From Methanobacteriota archaeon (GTDB taxonomy: Archaea > Thermoplasmatota > Thermoplasmata > Lutacidiplasmatales > UBA184): a DNA stretch of 34,640 nucleotides. Below, one piece after another: positions 15,089-23,728 of this stretch. The stretch lies in assembly GCA_013290045.1 (NCBI GenBank), contig JABCYU010000007.1, positions 1 to 34,640 on the forward strand. The letters are read 5' to 3'. Position 1 is the stretch's first letter, and every line of letters begins with the position of its first letter. The position numbers and the translations under genes are program-made. The notes below the pieces were generated by a model that had not been told where the DNA came from, did not search any database, and saw nothing but the letters and a program-made list of their open reading frames with translations.

Positions 15089-18000
15089 ATGACCAAGAAC
15101 CAGGGAACGCAGAGGGGAGTGCGCTCGATCGTCTTGATGGGACTGACGGCCATGGTCGTGGTCGGCCTGCTGGGGCTGGCCCCCGGTATTTTCTCTCACG
15201 GGTTGGTACCGGCCCATGGCTCCACCGTCGCCCATTCGAGCCCCGCTCCCGTCACCACCGCCGCTCGTCCGTCTCTCACGCCGTACAATCCCCTGCCATC
15301 GCATCGAACGCAACTCGGGATGGTGTCGCCCCCCAATCACATCTCCCTCGGCAAATTCCAACTGAACGGTCCCCACCCGGCGGCGTGGGGTCCCTCGGCC
15401 ACCCCGCCCGGCTCGGAAGCGCTCCGGGCCCACGCCCAGGGTTGGGGCGGCGGGGGCGGCGGGGGTTCGGGAGGATCAGGGAACGCGAACTGGAACAACC
15501 GGTTCTGCGCCGGGCTCTGGCCGCAGTTCGAGAACTACGTCGGGTCCAGCTCCCAGGGCGCCTACGCCTCGGGATGCTACGGCCACGACGAACCCGGCAT
15601 GGAGTTCCAATCGGACCTGCCGGGGAGCGGTGGCAACGTCACCTGGAACGTCACGCTACCCACGGACCGCGACGCGACCCACAACCAATCGGACCTCTAC
15701 TCGGCGATCTGGTTCGGCATGACGATGACCGACCCGTACGGATGGATGGACCAATGCTTCCTCGAACTCCAGTTCTATCCGGACCAGTTGTGGACCAACC
15801 CCGGCCCGCAGTACCCCAACTGGACGGTCCCCGGGAAGTGGATCGGAGCGGCGGTCGCGTGGCAGATCGAGGCGGCGAGCGGGTTCGAGAACCCCTGCTT
15901 CTACGAACCCCTTTACCTCAACGGCACCCCGGGACCGGCGTACCTGAACATGACCCAGGGCGACCGCATCACCGTCACGATGACCGGGTGGGCGGGGAGC
16001 ACCACCGGAGAGGTCCTGTCGATCGTCGACCACACGAGCGGCCAGTCCTCTCTCGTCACGATGTACAACAGCGCCCAGGGATACCCGATCAACCCGGCGT
16101 ACAGTGCCAGCAACACCGAGGCCTCCATGCAGTGGACCCCGGGCGGGGAGTACCCCGTCTCCTTTGCGTTCGAGACCGGTCACGCTGGCAATCCCACATT
16201 CCCCTCGAACAACAGCTACGGCGGCTGCTCGGGCGGTCCGCAGTCGACCCCCCAGAACCCGGGCGCCCCGTGCCCGTCGTACGATCCCGGCTCTTGGGCG
16301 AACGATACGCTGACGCCCTGGCATTGGCAGGTCCCGACGTTCTTCGCCGGGCACACCGTCGCCCACCCGGTCCAGGTCGCCTTCACGCAGCCCGAAGGCG
16401 GGATGCCGCTCGTCGACCAGACCAGCAACGGCGTCTGTTCGGGGATCGAGGGCTCCGCCTGGTGCAGCTACCCGTACTACTCCTACTACTGCTCGTCGCA
16501 CACCTTCGAGTTCGGGGCGGTCGACTACAACGGGGTCACCACCGACTTCACCAAGTGGCACCAGTTCGACCCGAACCTGCAGACGCTGAGCTTCGGTGGC
16601 GGGTTCTTCCCCCCGACGAACTTCTCGATCCCCGCGTGCGGCAGTCCCGCGGCGACGATCAGTTTCGGTCCGTCGGTGGCCGGCGCCGGTTCGGTCTACT
16701 TCCTTTCCCACGCCGACTCGGCCGTGACGACGGTCAACGGGCTGCTGCACGGCAGCTACTCGCTGAACGCGATCGGGTCGTCCGGGATGGGATTCGGTCA
16801 CTGGGCGACGACCGGCGGCGCGAACGTCGCGATCTCGACGAGCCCGTACACCACGCTCCACGTCACTGGGAGCGGGTCGGTTCGCGCGGTGTTCACCGCG
16901 CATCCGGCCAAGACGTCGGTCAAGTTCCGGGATTTCGGCAACGGGACCGTCGGCCTCGACCCCAACTTCCTGTGGACGGGGAACGACGCGGGGCTCGCGA
17001 CCCTCTCGAACGGGGCGAGCTACTCTCTCGCCGCCGGCGTCTACTCGATCCAGGCGTATCCGATGCCCGGTTGGAACTTCGCCTACTGGAGCTACGCCGG
17101 AGGAGTGTCGGTCCCGGCTCCGACGTTCCCGTACACGCAGCTCATCGTGACGGGCAAGACCGCCACCGCCACCGTCGCGGCATGGTACACCGCGACGACC
17201 GACAATGGGACGATCTACCTCTACACGATCGGCGTCGGCTCGACCTCGTTCGGCTCGCTGACCGTGTCGAACTCGAACCCGTTCGGCTACAACTTCGGTA
17301 CCGCCACGATGCCCGTGGGAACCTACCCGATCAACCTGACTCCAGGACCGGGGGTCCTCAACTGGCAGATCCTCTACGGGTCGCCGCTCATCATCTCGAA
17401 CAACTCGGTGAGCACGTTCGGCAACCTCGAGAACGGGTCGGCCGTCCTCGAGGTCATCTTCACGTCGGGGGCGCAGGTCACCTACCACGTGAACCCGGGC
17501 AAGGGAGGGACGATCTACGCCCTCGGCGCGTCGGGATACACCGCCGTCGCGAAGGGGTCGACCCAGTCGCTCGCCCTCGGTACCTACGGGTTTGCCGCGG
17601 CGGCCGCCACCGGGTACGCCTTCGCGGGCTGGTCGACGGCCAATCCGAGCGCGATATCGTTCTCGTCGTCCACGCCGATCACCTCGGCGTCCATTTTCGG
17701 GAACGGGACGATCTCGGCGAACTTCCTGAAGACCAGCACGAACGGCAACGTGAGCTTCCGCGTCGGTCCTACGGCCGGGGCGGGGACCATCACCTACAAC
17801 TTCGGTGCGACGTACGGCAACGGCGCCCGGATCGCGAAGACGACCGCCGGGCAGTACGTCGTGACCGCGAACGCGGCGCCCGGATGGATGTTCGCCGGCT
17901 GGAAGGGTCTGGGATCGGTCTCGGTGGTCGGTTCGAGCTCCATGAATCCGGGCGTCGTCTCCGTGGTCTCGGGGGTCGGAACGCTCTGGGCGATGTTCGC

Positions 18001-18265
18001 CCCGGTCCTGGTGCCGCTGAGCTTCGTCGTCTGGAGCCCGACCGGGCCGGCTCCCGCGTTTGGAGGTCTCCATGTCGCGGGCGTCACGCTCCACTCGGGG
18101 GACACCGTCTGGCTCAAACCGGGCACGTACAACGTGACCCTCACCGCGCCCCGGCCGCTCAGCTCGTGGAGCCCCGACGGCGGTCTGACGATCGTCACAT
18201 CGAACTCCACGGCGGCCACGCTCTTGATCAGCGGTGGCGGCACCATCGAAGCCGATCTCACGTAG
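15089..18265 (+). CDS. Large secreted protein with a novel N-terminal domain and six InlB-like repeats
   Basis: The product is 1058 aa from ATG 15089, chosen for the GGGTGG sequence six bases upstream; ATG 15071 is an alternative. A signal helix spans about residues 14-35. A low-complexity segment ends in a Gly-rich linker (about 118-130). Residues about 131-515 form a Trp/Tyr/Cys-rich beta domain (NRFCAGLWPQFENYVGS, SAIWFGMTMTDPYGWMDQCF) that I cannot assign; its pattern faintly recalls concanavalin-like or G1-peptidase folds. From about 519 to the end there are six repeats of about 90 residues resembling divergent InlB B-repeats (GTYGFAAAAATGYAFAGW...GNGTISANF). There is no C-terminal anchor, so it is probably released or cell-wall associated. 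Confidence 0.88.
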   Translation: MTKNQGTQRGVRSIVLMGLTAMVVVGLLGLAPGIFSHGLVPAHGSTVAHSSPAPVTTAARPSLTPYNPLPSHRTQLGMVSPPNHISLGKFQLNGPHPAAWGPSATPPGSEALRAHAQGWGGGGGGGSGGSGNANWNNRFCAGLWPQFENYVGSSSQGAYASGCYGHDEPGMEFQSDLPGSGGNVTWNVTLPTDRDATHNQSDLYSAIWFGMTMTDPYGWMDQCFLELQFYPDQLWTNPGPQYPNWTVPGKWIGAAVAWQIEAASGFENPCFYEPLYLNGTPGPAYLNMTQGDRITVTMTGWAGSTTGEVLSIVDHTSGQSSLVTMYNSAQGYPINPAYSASNTEASMQWTPGGEYPVSFAFETGHAGNPTFPSNNSYGGCSGGPQSTPQNPGAPCPSYDPGSWANDTLTPWHWQVPTFFAGHTVAHPVQVAFTQPEGGMPLVDQTSNGVCSGIEGSAWCSYPYYSYYCSSHTFEFGAVDYNGVTTDFTKWHQFDPNLQTLSFGGGFFPPTNFSIPACGSPAATISFGPSVAGAGSVYFLSHADSAVTTVNGLLHGSYSLNAIGSSGMGFGHWATTGGANVAISTSPYTTLHVTGSGSVRAVFTAHPAKTSVKFRDFGNGTVGLDPNFLWTGNDAGLATLSNGASYSLAAGVYSIQAYPMPGWNFAYWSYAGGVSVPAPTFPYTQLIVTGKTATATVAAWYTATTDNGTIYLYTIGVGSTSFGSLTVSNSNPFGYNFGTATMPVGTYPINLTPGPGVLNWQILYGSPLIISNNSVSTFGNLENGSAVLEVIFTSGAQVTYHVNPGKGGTIYALGASGYTAVAKGSTQSLALGTYGFAAAAATGYAFAGWSTANPSAISFSSSTPITSASIFGNGTISANFLKTSTNGNVSFRVGPTAGAGTITYNFGATYGNGARIAKTTAGQYVVTANAAPGWMFAGWKGLGSVSVVGSSSMNPGVVSVVSGVGTLWAMFAPVLVPLSFVVWSPTGPAPAFGGLHVAGVTLHSGDTVWLKPGTYNVTLTAPRPLSSWSPDGGLTIVTSNSTAATLLISGGGTIEADLT
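16645..18265 (+). repeat. Six protein-level repeats of about 90 residues
   Basis: Approximate starts are 16645, 16910, 17196, 17471, 17736 and 18006. Shared features are a Gly-rich opening strand, a G-x-Y or G-x-Y-x-V strand near the middle, an aromatic Trp turn (FGHW, FAYW, FAGW, FAGW) and a closing Gly-x-hydrophobic-x-A-x-F strand. The repeats are divergent at DNA level, so they are old. Confidence 0.65.
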
Positions 18266-18316
18266 GCCTCTCCCGGCTCCGGGCCCGGGCAACCCCTTCC
18301 CGCCCCCGGGTAACCC

Positions 18317-18351
18317 GGGCCGGCGGGGCACCGGCGTGCGACCGCCGGCCC
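18317..18351. terminator. Long hairpin between convergent genes
   Basis: The perfect 10-bp arms GGGCCGGCGG and CCGCCGGCCC enclose an inner stem GCAC-CGGC-GTGC. The structure fills much of the 95-base gap between the large secreted gene and the convergent TfoX-N gene. Confidence 0.45.
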
Positions 18352-18360
18352 ACGCCCGGG

Positions 18361-18723
18361 TCACTTCGAGCGGGGTTTCGCCTTCTTCGGCGGCAGGCCG
18401 GAAGCGAACTCGAGCGATCGACGTATCCAGCGGCGGGCCTCGACCGGTTTCGCCCGTACGGCGGTAGGCAGAACGAGGTAGCCGCGCATCGGGCGGCCGG
18501 GCATCGGCTCGAACGGGCGGAATCCCGGGACCGACGCCGCCGCGACCGAATCGCGATCGGAGAGGCGGACGAAAAGCTCCGGGCCGAACACGCCAAAGAA
18601 CATGTTCCCGTTCACGAACGCGGCCGGATGGCCGAAGACCTTCCGGGAGGTCACGTTCGGTTGATCGGGCCGCAGCTGCTCGAACTGTCTCTCCGCCGCC
18701 GGGTCGGGCTTCGGCATCTCCAT
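18361..18723 (-). CDS. TfoX N-terminal domain protein
   Basis: The 120-aa product matches the stand-alone TfoX-N family. Visible features are SRKVFGHPAAFVNGNMFFGVFGPELFVRLSD in the first half and GYLVLP...ARRWIRRSLEFASGLPPKK at the end. The biochemical role of solitary TfoX-N proteins is not established. ATG 18723 is preferred to the longer track ORF; ATG 18717 is equally possible. It diverges from the secreted hydrolase gene. Confidence 0.87.
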   Translation of the reverse strand: MEMPKPDPAAERQFEQLRPDQPNVTSRKVFGHPAAFVNGNMFFGVFGPELFVRLSDRDSVAAASVPGFRPFEPMPGRPMRGYLVLPTAVRAKPVEARRWIRRSLEFASGLPPKKAKPRSK

Positions 18724-18855
18724 CGGTGCCACCGGGGATCGCCGACGGCCGGCCCCCACTTGAACCCTCGTCCTCGGTTCGGCGGGCGGACGGGGCGCCG
18801 ACTCTCGGCCGCGCGTCGGCGCGCCGAGGGTAGCGCGGCGCCGGCCGGGCCGCCA

Positions 18856-18864
18856 ACTTGTTAG
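18856..18864 (+). promoter_or_regulatory. TATA-like promoter of the secreted hydrolase
   Basis: ACTTGTTAG is the A/T-rich box before the gene. It predicts a start of transcription near 18886 and argues against the TTG at 18858 as the protein start. Confidence 0.45.
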
Positions 18865-18917
18865 GGGTTCACGACCTCCGTCCTGAGGGGCCCGTGGGGC
18901 CACGCCGGGGTTCTGGG

Positions 18918-20312
18918 ATGTCGTCCGACGGACGGGGGGGCCGGGGCCCGGAAGATCAGCCATTGCGATATCGCGTCCTCCCAACCGGCGTCGTTAGCGT
19001 CGTACTCGCGATCGTCGTGCTCGCCCTTCCCGGCGGCGTGGTCGCGCGCGCGCCAGCCGAACATGGTGGATCCTCTTCGACCGCCCCGCCCTCCGCCCTC
19101 TCGCCGTCGCACGGGCGGGTGCCTCCGGCCCACGTCAACTTCACCACCTCGACGATCTCCTACAGCAGCTCCGTCGACGGATGGAACCTGAGCTACGAGG
19201 AGACCCGCCCGGTCCCGTTCAACGCCAGCCGCACCTACCCGCTCGCGATCGAACTGCACGGGCTCACCGGCGAGACCCTACCCGTCTGGGGGGGCCTTCC
19301 GAACTACGTCGTGCCGACGACGGCCCAGGCGGCGGTCGACGTCGGGATGATCCTGATCAACCCGTGCACGCGCACCGGCTCGGGGTGGTACATCGACTCG
19401 AACTACACCGGACCCCAGGAGCAGGACATCCTGGACGCCCTCGTGCACGAACAGTCGATCCGGCACATCGGGGCCGTCTACCTGTTCGGTGAGAGCATGG
19501 GGTCGATCGGAACGCTCGAGATCGGGCTCGACCATCCGGGGCTCTTCCGCGGACTCGGCGCCATCGTGAGCTTCTCCGACTTCTTCGAGATGTTCGCCTA
19601 TCTCAACCAGACCGCGTACTCCTATCTCACGCCGTACATGCTGCTGCCCGCCGGCGGCCTCTACCCGAACGCCTCGTCGTATGCCCGGGGGATCTTCCTC
19701 CACCTCTCGTCGCTCCGATTCCACCCGCAGAACCTGAGCGGGGTGCGCCTGTTCGTGGCGAACGGCGCCCGCGATGTCCTCTCGTCGAACAACCTGAGCG
19801 TTTGGCCGTATCAACAGGAGAACAACACGCTCGTCAACCGAACCTGCCTGGTGACGCGGGTCTACGCCGAGCCGAACAGCTGCACCTTTCCCCTCTCCAC
19901 CTTGGCCGCTCTCTATCCGGCGAAGTACAGCTACCGGTACATCTTCGAGCCGAACGGCCCCCACGATTACTACGTCATGAACGCCACGGACATGTTCGGC
20001 TACTTCACCGGAACGGAGCCGACGGGTACGTTCTGGGGCACGTGGCCGATCCCTCAGGCCCGGAACCCGCCTCAGCCGCTGGTCGTCGTCGCGACGCGTC
20101 CGCTCTCGTGCGGTTCGGTGTCGATCGGCGGTCACGGGTACCGGACGGGAGACACGGTCCCGCTCTCCGTCGGGACGTATCCGGTGTCGTTCGCCCCGTG
20201 CGGGTCGAAGACGGTCTTCTCGGTCCACGGATCGGGTGGGGTCCACTATTCCTCGTCGGGCTCGAGCGTCTCGGTCTCGGCGAGCGGCGCCCTCGTCGTG
20301 AAGTTCAGCTGA
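18918..20312 (+). CDS. Secreted alpha/beta hydrolase (esterase-like) with an InlB-repeat-like C-terminal domain
   Basis: The product is 464 aa from ATG 18918. A hydrophobic export segment lies at about residues 22-42. The catalytic domain carries the oxyanion-region strand YPLAIELHGLTGE, the nucleophile elbow GESMGS (Ser about 193), a likely acid in ANGARDVLS and a His in PNGPHDYYV. The layout resembles secreted esterases of the PHB-depolymerase type. The last 75 residues (CGSVSIGGHGYRTGDTVPLS...GALVVKF) resemble the repeats of the large secreted protein at 15089-18265. There is no C-terminal membrane helix. Its stop overlaps that of the convergent gene by eight bases. Confidence 0.85.
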   Translation: MSSDGRGGRGPEDQPLRYRVLPTGVVSVVLAIVVLALPGGVVARAPAEHGGSSSTAPPSALSPSHGRVPPAHVNFTTSTISYSSSVDGWNLSYEETRPVPFNASRTYPLAIELHGLTGETLPVWGGLPNYVVPTTAQAAVDVGMILINPCTRTGSGWYIDSNYTGPQEQDILDALVHEQSIRHIGAVYLFGESMGSIGTLEIGLDHPGLFRGLGAIVSFSDFFEMFAYLNQTAYSYLTPYMLLPAGGLYPNASSYARGIFLHLSSLRFHPQNLSGVRLFVANGARDVLSSNNLSVWPYQQENNTLVNRTCLVTRVYAEPNSCTFPLSTLAALYPAKYSYRYIFEPNGPHDYYVMNATDMFGYFTGTEPTGTFWGTWPIPQARNPPQPLVVVATRPLSCGSVSIGGHGYRTGDTVPLSVGTYPVSFAPCGSKTVFSVHGSGGVHYSSSGSSVSVSASGALVVKFS

Positions 20313-21213
20313 CGACGATGCTTCTCAGCGTCGCGCCGTTGCCGCGCGACCCGAGGTCGAGCGTGGCCCGCGCGGTCCCGGAGAGCGGAACGATCGAGGT
20401 GAAGTTCCAGTAGGAGGTCGTGAGGCTCGCGTACGTGTGGGCGATCCCGTAGACGAGCAGCTCCCAGACGTGCGAGGCGTTGGGGTTCGCCAGGGCGAAA
20501 TGGAACGTGTAGTTCCACGAGCCGCTCGTCGGCCCGCCCGGCGGGGTCGAGTGGTTCGACGCTTGGCAGGTCGGAGCGCAGTAGTCGTTCTGGTCGACGT
20601 AGGCGAAGCGGTAGACGCTCGGGAAGAACGCCGAAGCGAAGTAGTAGGCTCCGGAGGTCGCGTCGAACAGGTACGTCAGCAGATAGAACGAACTCGAAGC
20701 GTCCGCGCTGCAGTCGAGATATCCATAGGACGCCCCCGCCGAGAGGGTCCCGGAGCAGTTCTTCGTGATCGTGTACAGGTCGGAAACGCTCCAGGCGAGG
20801 TCCCAGGTGGCGTTGACGCTCTGGTTGCCGCTTCGCGGCGCGAGCGAGATCGGGACGAGCACGTCCCAACCCCCGAGCCATTGGGAGGTCGACGAGCCTC
20901 CCCTCCCCGGAGCCAACGCGGAGGGACACGACCCGGCGAGCGCCGCGTCGGAGACGACCGCCCGTCCGGTCTTGGCGATCCAGGCGGGGGCCACGGGTTG
21001 CCGATTCACGTCCTTGCCGCACGGTCCGGAGCTCGCGCTCCCGTAGGTGTATGAGGCGCTCCAACGGTACGGTGGTGCCGAGGTGCTCGACCCGCGGGAC
21101 ACGGGGACGGCGGCGGCCACCAGGAGGACGCAAAGCCCGACGCTCGTCCCCGACCACCACACGGGCGCGCGCGGCCGGACTCTCCGGAGCCCGCGAGCGG
21201 CGTCGGGAATCAT
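20305..21213 (-). CDS. Secreted paralogue family, member 1
   Basis: The product is 302 aa from ATG 21213; a TTG at 21264 is possible. A signal helix lies at about residues 19-38. The mature protein is beta-rich with paired cysteines (GPCGK, GSCP, NCSG, DYCAPTC), and a strand VLVPISLAPRSGNQSVNATW is shared in pattern with members 2 and 3. It ends in LGSRGNGATLRSIVVS, the family's terminal motif. There is no membrane anchor. No known family is recognised. The gene converges on the hydrolase gene. Confidence 0.8.
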   Translation of the reverse strand: MIPDAARGLRRVRPRAPVWWSGTSVGLCVLLVAAAVPVSRGSSTSAPPYRWSASYTYGSASSGPCGKDVNRQPVAPAWIAKTGRAVVSDAALAGSCPSALAPGRGGSSTSQWLGGWDVLVPISLAPRSGNQSVNATWDLAWSVSDLYTITKNCSGTLSAGASYGYLDCSADASSSFYLLTYLFDATSGAYYFASAFFPSVYRFAYVDQNDYCAPTCQASNHSTPPGGPTSGSWNYTFHFALANPNASHVWELLVYGIAHTYASLTTSYWNFTSIVPLSGTARATLDLGSRGNGATLRSIVVS

Positions 21214-21272
21214 CGACGTCCGACCGGGCGGCGCGCGTGGGACCGAACCCTTCCCTCGGAGCAAGTTTCGGA

Positions 21273-21282
21273 CCCCCCCCCC
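21273..21282 (-). repeat. Run of ten G in the upstream region of family member 1
   Basis: Ten consecutive C on the plus strand (G on the minus strand) lie between the TATA-like box CAAATAAC (21303-21310) and the start of family member 1, close to the predicted transcript start. Tracts of this length can vary in number by slippage. Confidence 0.6.
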
Positions 21283-21302
21283 GGGCCGAGACCGACCGGT
21301 CC

Positions 21303-21310
21303 GTTATTTG
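21303..21310 (-). promoter_or_regulatory. TATA-like promoter of family member 1
   Basis: The minus-strand CAAATAAC predicts a transcript start near 21280, inside or next to the G10 run. Confidence 0.5.
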
Positions 21311-21386
21311 CCTTCTGCCAACGCCGGTGAGCGGGGCATCGGGCGAGAACTGGCCCCCGAGATTCCGGGGGTCCCCGGGGGGCCCA

Positions 21387-21395
21387 CCTAATACC
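21387..21395 (+). promoter_or_regulatory. TATA-like promoter of the 164-aa hypothetical gene
   Basis: CCTAATACC is centred 31 bases before ATG 21422, which fits a leader of only a few bases. Confidence 0.5.
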
Positions 21396-21421
21396 CCGGC
21401 ACGGCATTCGCCGGTGATACC

Positions 21422-21916
21422 ATGGGTTGGGGCGGAATCCAGAACATCCCGCCCGGCTTCGACGTGTTCGGCGGGAAGCAAGGAACCCGAAACATCGTCG
21501 ACGACGCGATCAAGGGGGCGGTCCAGGGACTGAGCCCGGCGCGCGAGCCGATGTTCGTCGACCTGAAACGCAACCTGCTGCGCCGGGACTACGCCAAGTA
21601 CTTCGAGAGCTGCCTGCCGTGCGCCGCCGTCCTGGGCGACATCAAGGACGGGATCTACAATGCCGAGATCCTCCGGGACCTCGTCGAGCCCGCCCTGAAG
21701 GTCGCGCTGGAACAGATGGAATCGATCCAGAAGGACGCCGAGCGAAGCCGGGCGGCGAACCGGAAGATGGAGTACGACGCCCAGTCCTCCCTCGACCAGA
21801 TGCACCGGAAGTCACTGCCGATCGCCCTCGCGTATCCCCAGGCTGCTGGGGCGAAGGAGCTCGACGCCCGGTATCAAGAGATCTCGGCGACCGTCCGTAC
21901 GTTGAATCTGCGTTAG
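21422..21916 (+). CDS. Helical hypothetical protein
   Basis: The product is 164 aa with no signal peptide or membrane helix. It is rich in charged amphipathic helices, for example LVEPALKVALEQMESIQKDA and SRAANRKMEYDAQ. The segment FVDLKRNLLRRDYAKYFESC faintly recalls the DUF4129-like protein at 642, but the rest does not match. No family or function is recognised. The ATG is the first in the frame and fits the upstream TATA-like box. Confidence 0.8.
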   Translation: MGWGGIQNIPPGFDVFGGKQGTRNIVDDAIKGAVQGLSPAREPMFVDLKRNLLRRDYAKYFESCLPCAAVLGDIKDGIYNAEILRDLVEPALKVALEQMESIQKDAERSRAANRKMEYDAQSSLDQMHRKSLPIALAYPQAAGAKELDARYQEISATVRTLNLR

Positions 21917-22117
21917 TTGGGCCGACCACGCCCCACCGATCGATCCTTTCTGAGGGCGACTCGGGGCCGGTCCGACCCCGCCGGATGCCTCGGGCCACGG
22001 GTAGCGGGAAGATCGGAGCCCCAGGAGAATCACCGAGTCTCGGCGGCACGCCCGAAGGCCACGGACTCCGGTGGACCCCCGGCGGCCTGCGGACCCGAAC
22101 AGCGTCCCCATAACTGG

Positions 22118-22127
22118 CATAAATAGG
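22118..22127 (+). promoter_or_regulatory. TATA-like promoter of family member 2
   Basis: GCATAAATAG is a textbook archaeal TATA-like box. It predicts a start near 22150 and a leader of about 55 bases ending in a GGAGG ribosome-binding sequence (22191-22195), unlike the mostly leaderless genes of this window. Confidence 0.65.
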
Positions 22128-22204
22128 ACCGAGCGGTTCGGCCCCCGACCCGACGGGACGGCTGGGAGGGTGAATCGGCCGCCCCCCGAGGGAGGAATCC
22201 AGAG

Positions 22205-23068
22205 ATGGAGCGAGGCAACGCCAATCACCCAGGCGAGCGAGCCCTACGCCGAACGAGAACGATCTTTGCCGGAGGCGCGGGCGCGACCTTCGCGGCGGTC
22301 GCGGTGCTGATGATGCTGACGCCGGCCGCCCTCGGTGGGCCGTCGACCGCGGTCACCCTGTCGGCCCCGTACAAGAAGGCGACCGTGATCCTGTCGAGCC
22401 CCAGCAGTTCCGCTGGCTGCGGCTCCTACGTCGCCGTCAAGGCGCCGTTCTTCAACAAGACGAGCGGCATCGGCGGGTTCAGTGGCAACGCCTCGACGTC
22501 CTGGTGCACGACCTCGACTAACAACAGCGCCATCTCGGAAGGGAAGTTCCAGGTCAACCTGCCGATTTCGGTTTCGAGCACCGGCACGCACACGGTCACG
22601 GCCCTCTGGGACACCGTGGCGAGGGGCAGTGAGAACTTGACCGCGGGTACCTGCACCGGCAGCTCGAGCACGCTCTACTCCGGCTGCAACCGGTGGGCGA
22701 AGACGTTCGTCTACGGCTACGCGTTCCTCCTCGACAAGACGTCGCACAAGAAGATCGCCTCCACCAAGTGGCCGGGGAACTTCGCCTACTCGTCGAACTA
22801 CACCAGCTGCCGCTACACGGCCTGCGCTTCGTCCGGATCCGGGGGCTCTTCCGGGTCCTTCGGCGGATCGTTCTACTGGGCTTGGTACTGGAACAGCACG
22901 GCGATGAACTCCACCCACAAGTACGTGCTCCAGATGTTCATCCTCGGCGGATCGAGCGTCGAGCTGATGACTTCGGGGGCGACCCTTTCGGGGGCGAGCG
23001 CCAACTCGCAGCTCAACTCCGCCACGCTCGGGAACGATGAGCAGCTGGTCTCGGTGACCATCAGCTGA
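22205..23068 (+). CDS. Secreted paralogue family, member 2
   Basis: The product is 287 aa. The signal helix (AGGAGATFAAVAVLMMLTPAA) spans residues about 22-42. The mature part starts with a VTLSAPY motif, also present as TISAPY in member 3. Shared Cys positions include GCGSY, SWC, AGTCTG and SCRYTAC. The strand LPISVSSTGTHTVTALW is shared in pattern with members 1 and 3. It ends in TLGNDEQLVSVTIS. No C-terminal membrane helix or catalytic motif is seen. It is probably a released or cell-wall-associated structural or binding protein, but this is inference. Confidence 0.82.
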   Translation: MERGNANHPGERALRRTRTIFAGGAGATFAAVAVLMMLTPAALGGPSTAVTLSAPYKKATVILSSPSSSAGCGSYVAVKAPFFNKTSGIGGFSGNASTSWCTTSTNNSAISEGKFQVNLPISVSSTGTHTVTALWDTVARGSENLTAGTCTGSSSTLYSGCNRWAKTFVYGYAFLLDKTSHKKIASTKWPGNFAYSSNYTSCRYTACASSGSGGSSGSFGGSFYWAWYWNSTAMNSTHKYVLQMFILGGSSVELMTSGATLSGASANSQLNSATLGNDEQLVSVTIS

Positions 23069-23083
23069 CGCAACCTTTTCCCG

Positions 23084-23114
23084 GGGACCGGCCGCGGGCA
23101 CGGGGGCCGGTCCC
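23084..23114. terminator. Long hairpin between convergent genes
   Basis: The perfect 10-bp arms GGGACCGGCC and GGCCGGTCCC enclose an 11-base loop in the 59-base gap between family member 2 and the convergent kinase gene. A CTTTTCCC run precedes it. Confidence 0.45.
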
Positions 23115-23127
23115 TTCCCACCCCGGA

Positions 23128-23673
23128 TCAGTCGGCCAGGCGCGCCAGGATCGTGCGAACGATCCGCGACGGCGGCGCCGTGGCGTCGATCGCCTCGCCA
23201 ACGTGGACGCGGTTCGTGAGTTCGAAGACGCGGCGAGTGGCCACGACCCCGTAGCTCCTCGCCCGGCGTCGGTCGCGCTCGATGCACACCTCGACGGGGG
23301 CCTCGAGCGTGAACACCCTGGAGGGCGCCCGAACGCGACGCCGCAGGTCGCGGATCTGGCCCATCCAGTAGAAGTTGCCGTCGACGACCACCCACCGGCG
23401 GCGTCGCGAACGGTCCAGGTACCGGGACGCGATCACCCGGTTCGCCGCGAGGAAGCTGCCGAGAGTGATGGAGTTGCGCTCGAACTCGATCAGATCGTGA
23501 CGGTCGAGGACCCGATCGACCGAGATGTACGACGCGTCCAGCGACCGCGCCAGTCGCCGGGCGATGGTGGTCTTCCCCACGCCCAACGGACCGCGGAGGA
23601 TCACGACGGTCCGAGGGGCGCGGCGGCGACCGATCGGCTCGCGGCGTGGTGGTCTTACGAACAACGGCCCCAC
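23128..23673 (-). CDS. P-loop kinase-like protein
   Basis: The 181-aa product has an intact Walker A GPLGVGKT (residues 28-35) after a VVIL strand. Next come a short LID-like region and a Walker-B-like strand WVVVDGNFYW, then VFTLEAPVEVCIERDRRRA, which resembles the AAA_33/zeta-toxin/small-molecule kinase group. It probably phosphorylates a small molecule or nucleotide; the substrate is unknown. Its start (GTG 23673, or TTG 23664) lies 55 bases after the glyoxalase-like gene, with no TATA-like box between, so the two are probably co-transcribed. Confidence 0.8.
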   Translation of the reverse strand: MGPLFVRPPRREPIGRRRAPRTVVILRGPLGVGKTTIARRLARSLDASYISVDRVLDRHDLIEFERNSITLGSFLAANRVIASRYLDRSRRRRWVVVDGNFYWMGQIRDLRRRVRAPSRVFTLEAPVEVCIERDRRRARSYGVVATRRVFELTNRVHVGEAIDATAPPSRIVRTILARLAD

Positions 23674-23728
23674 CGAGCTGCCCGAGGTCAGGGTTCCATC
23701 GGGAGGAGTCGGGCCCGTCCGGCCGATG

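Noticed and set aside
15430-15490. G-rich tract in the large secreted gene as a possible regulatory repeat
   Set aside because: It simply encodes a Gly/Ser linker in frame between the pro-region and the folded domain.
15656-18856. 1066-residue ORF on the minus strand opposite the large secreted gene
   Set aside because: It is Arg/Gly/Asp-rich with no domain pattern, and it mirrors a real gene with signal peptide and repeats. Long antisense ORFs are expected at this GC content.
15385-18864. 1159-residue plus-strand ORF in another frame of the same region
   Set aside because: It is the frame shadow of the real gene, dominated by Arg, Pro and Gly, and it runs through the intergenic hairpin and the TfoX-N gene.
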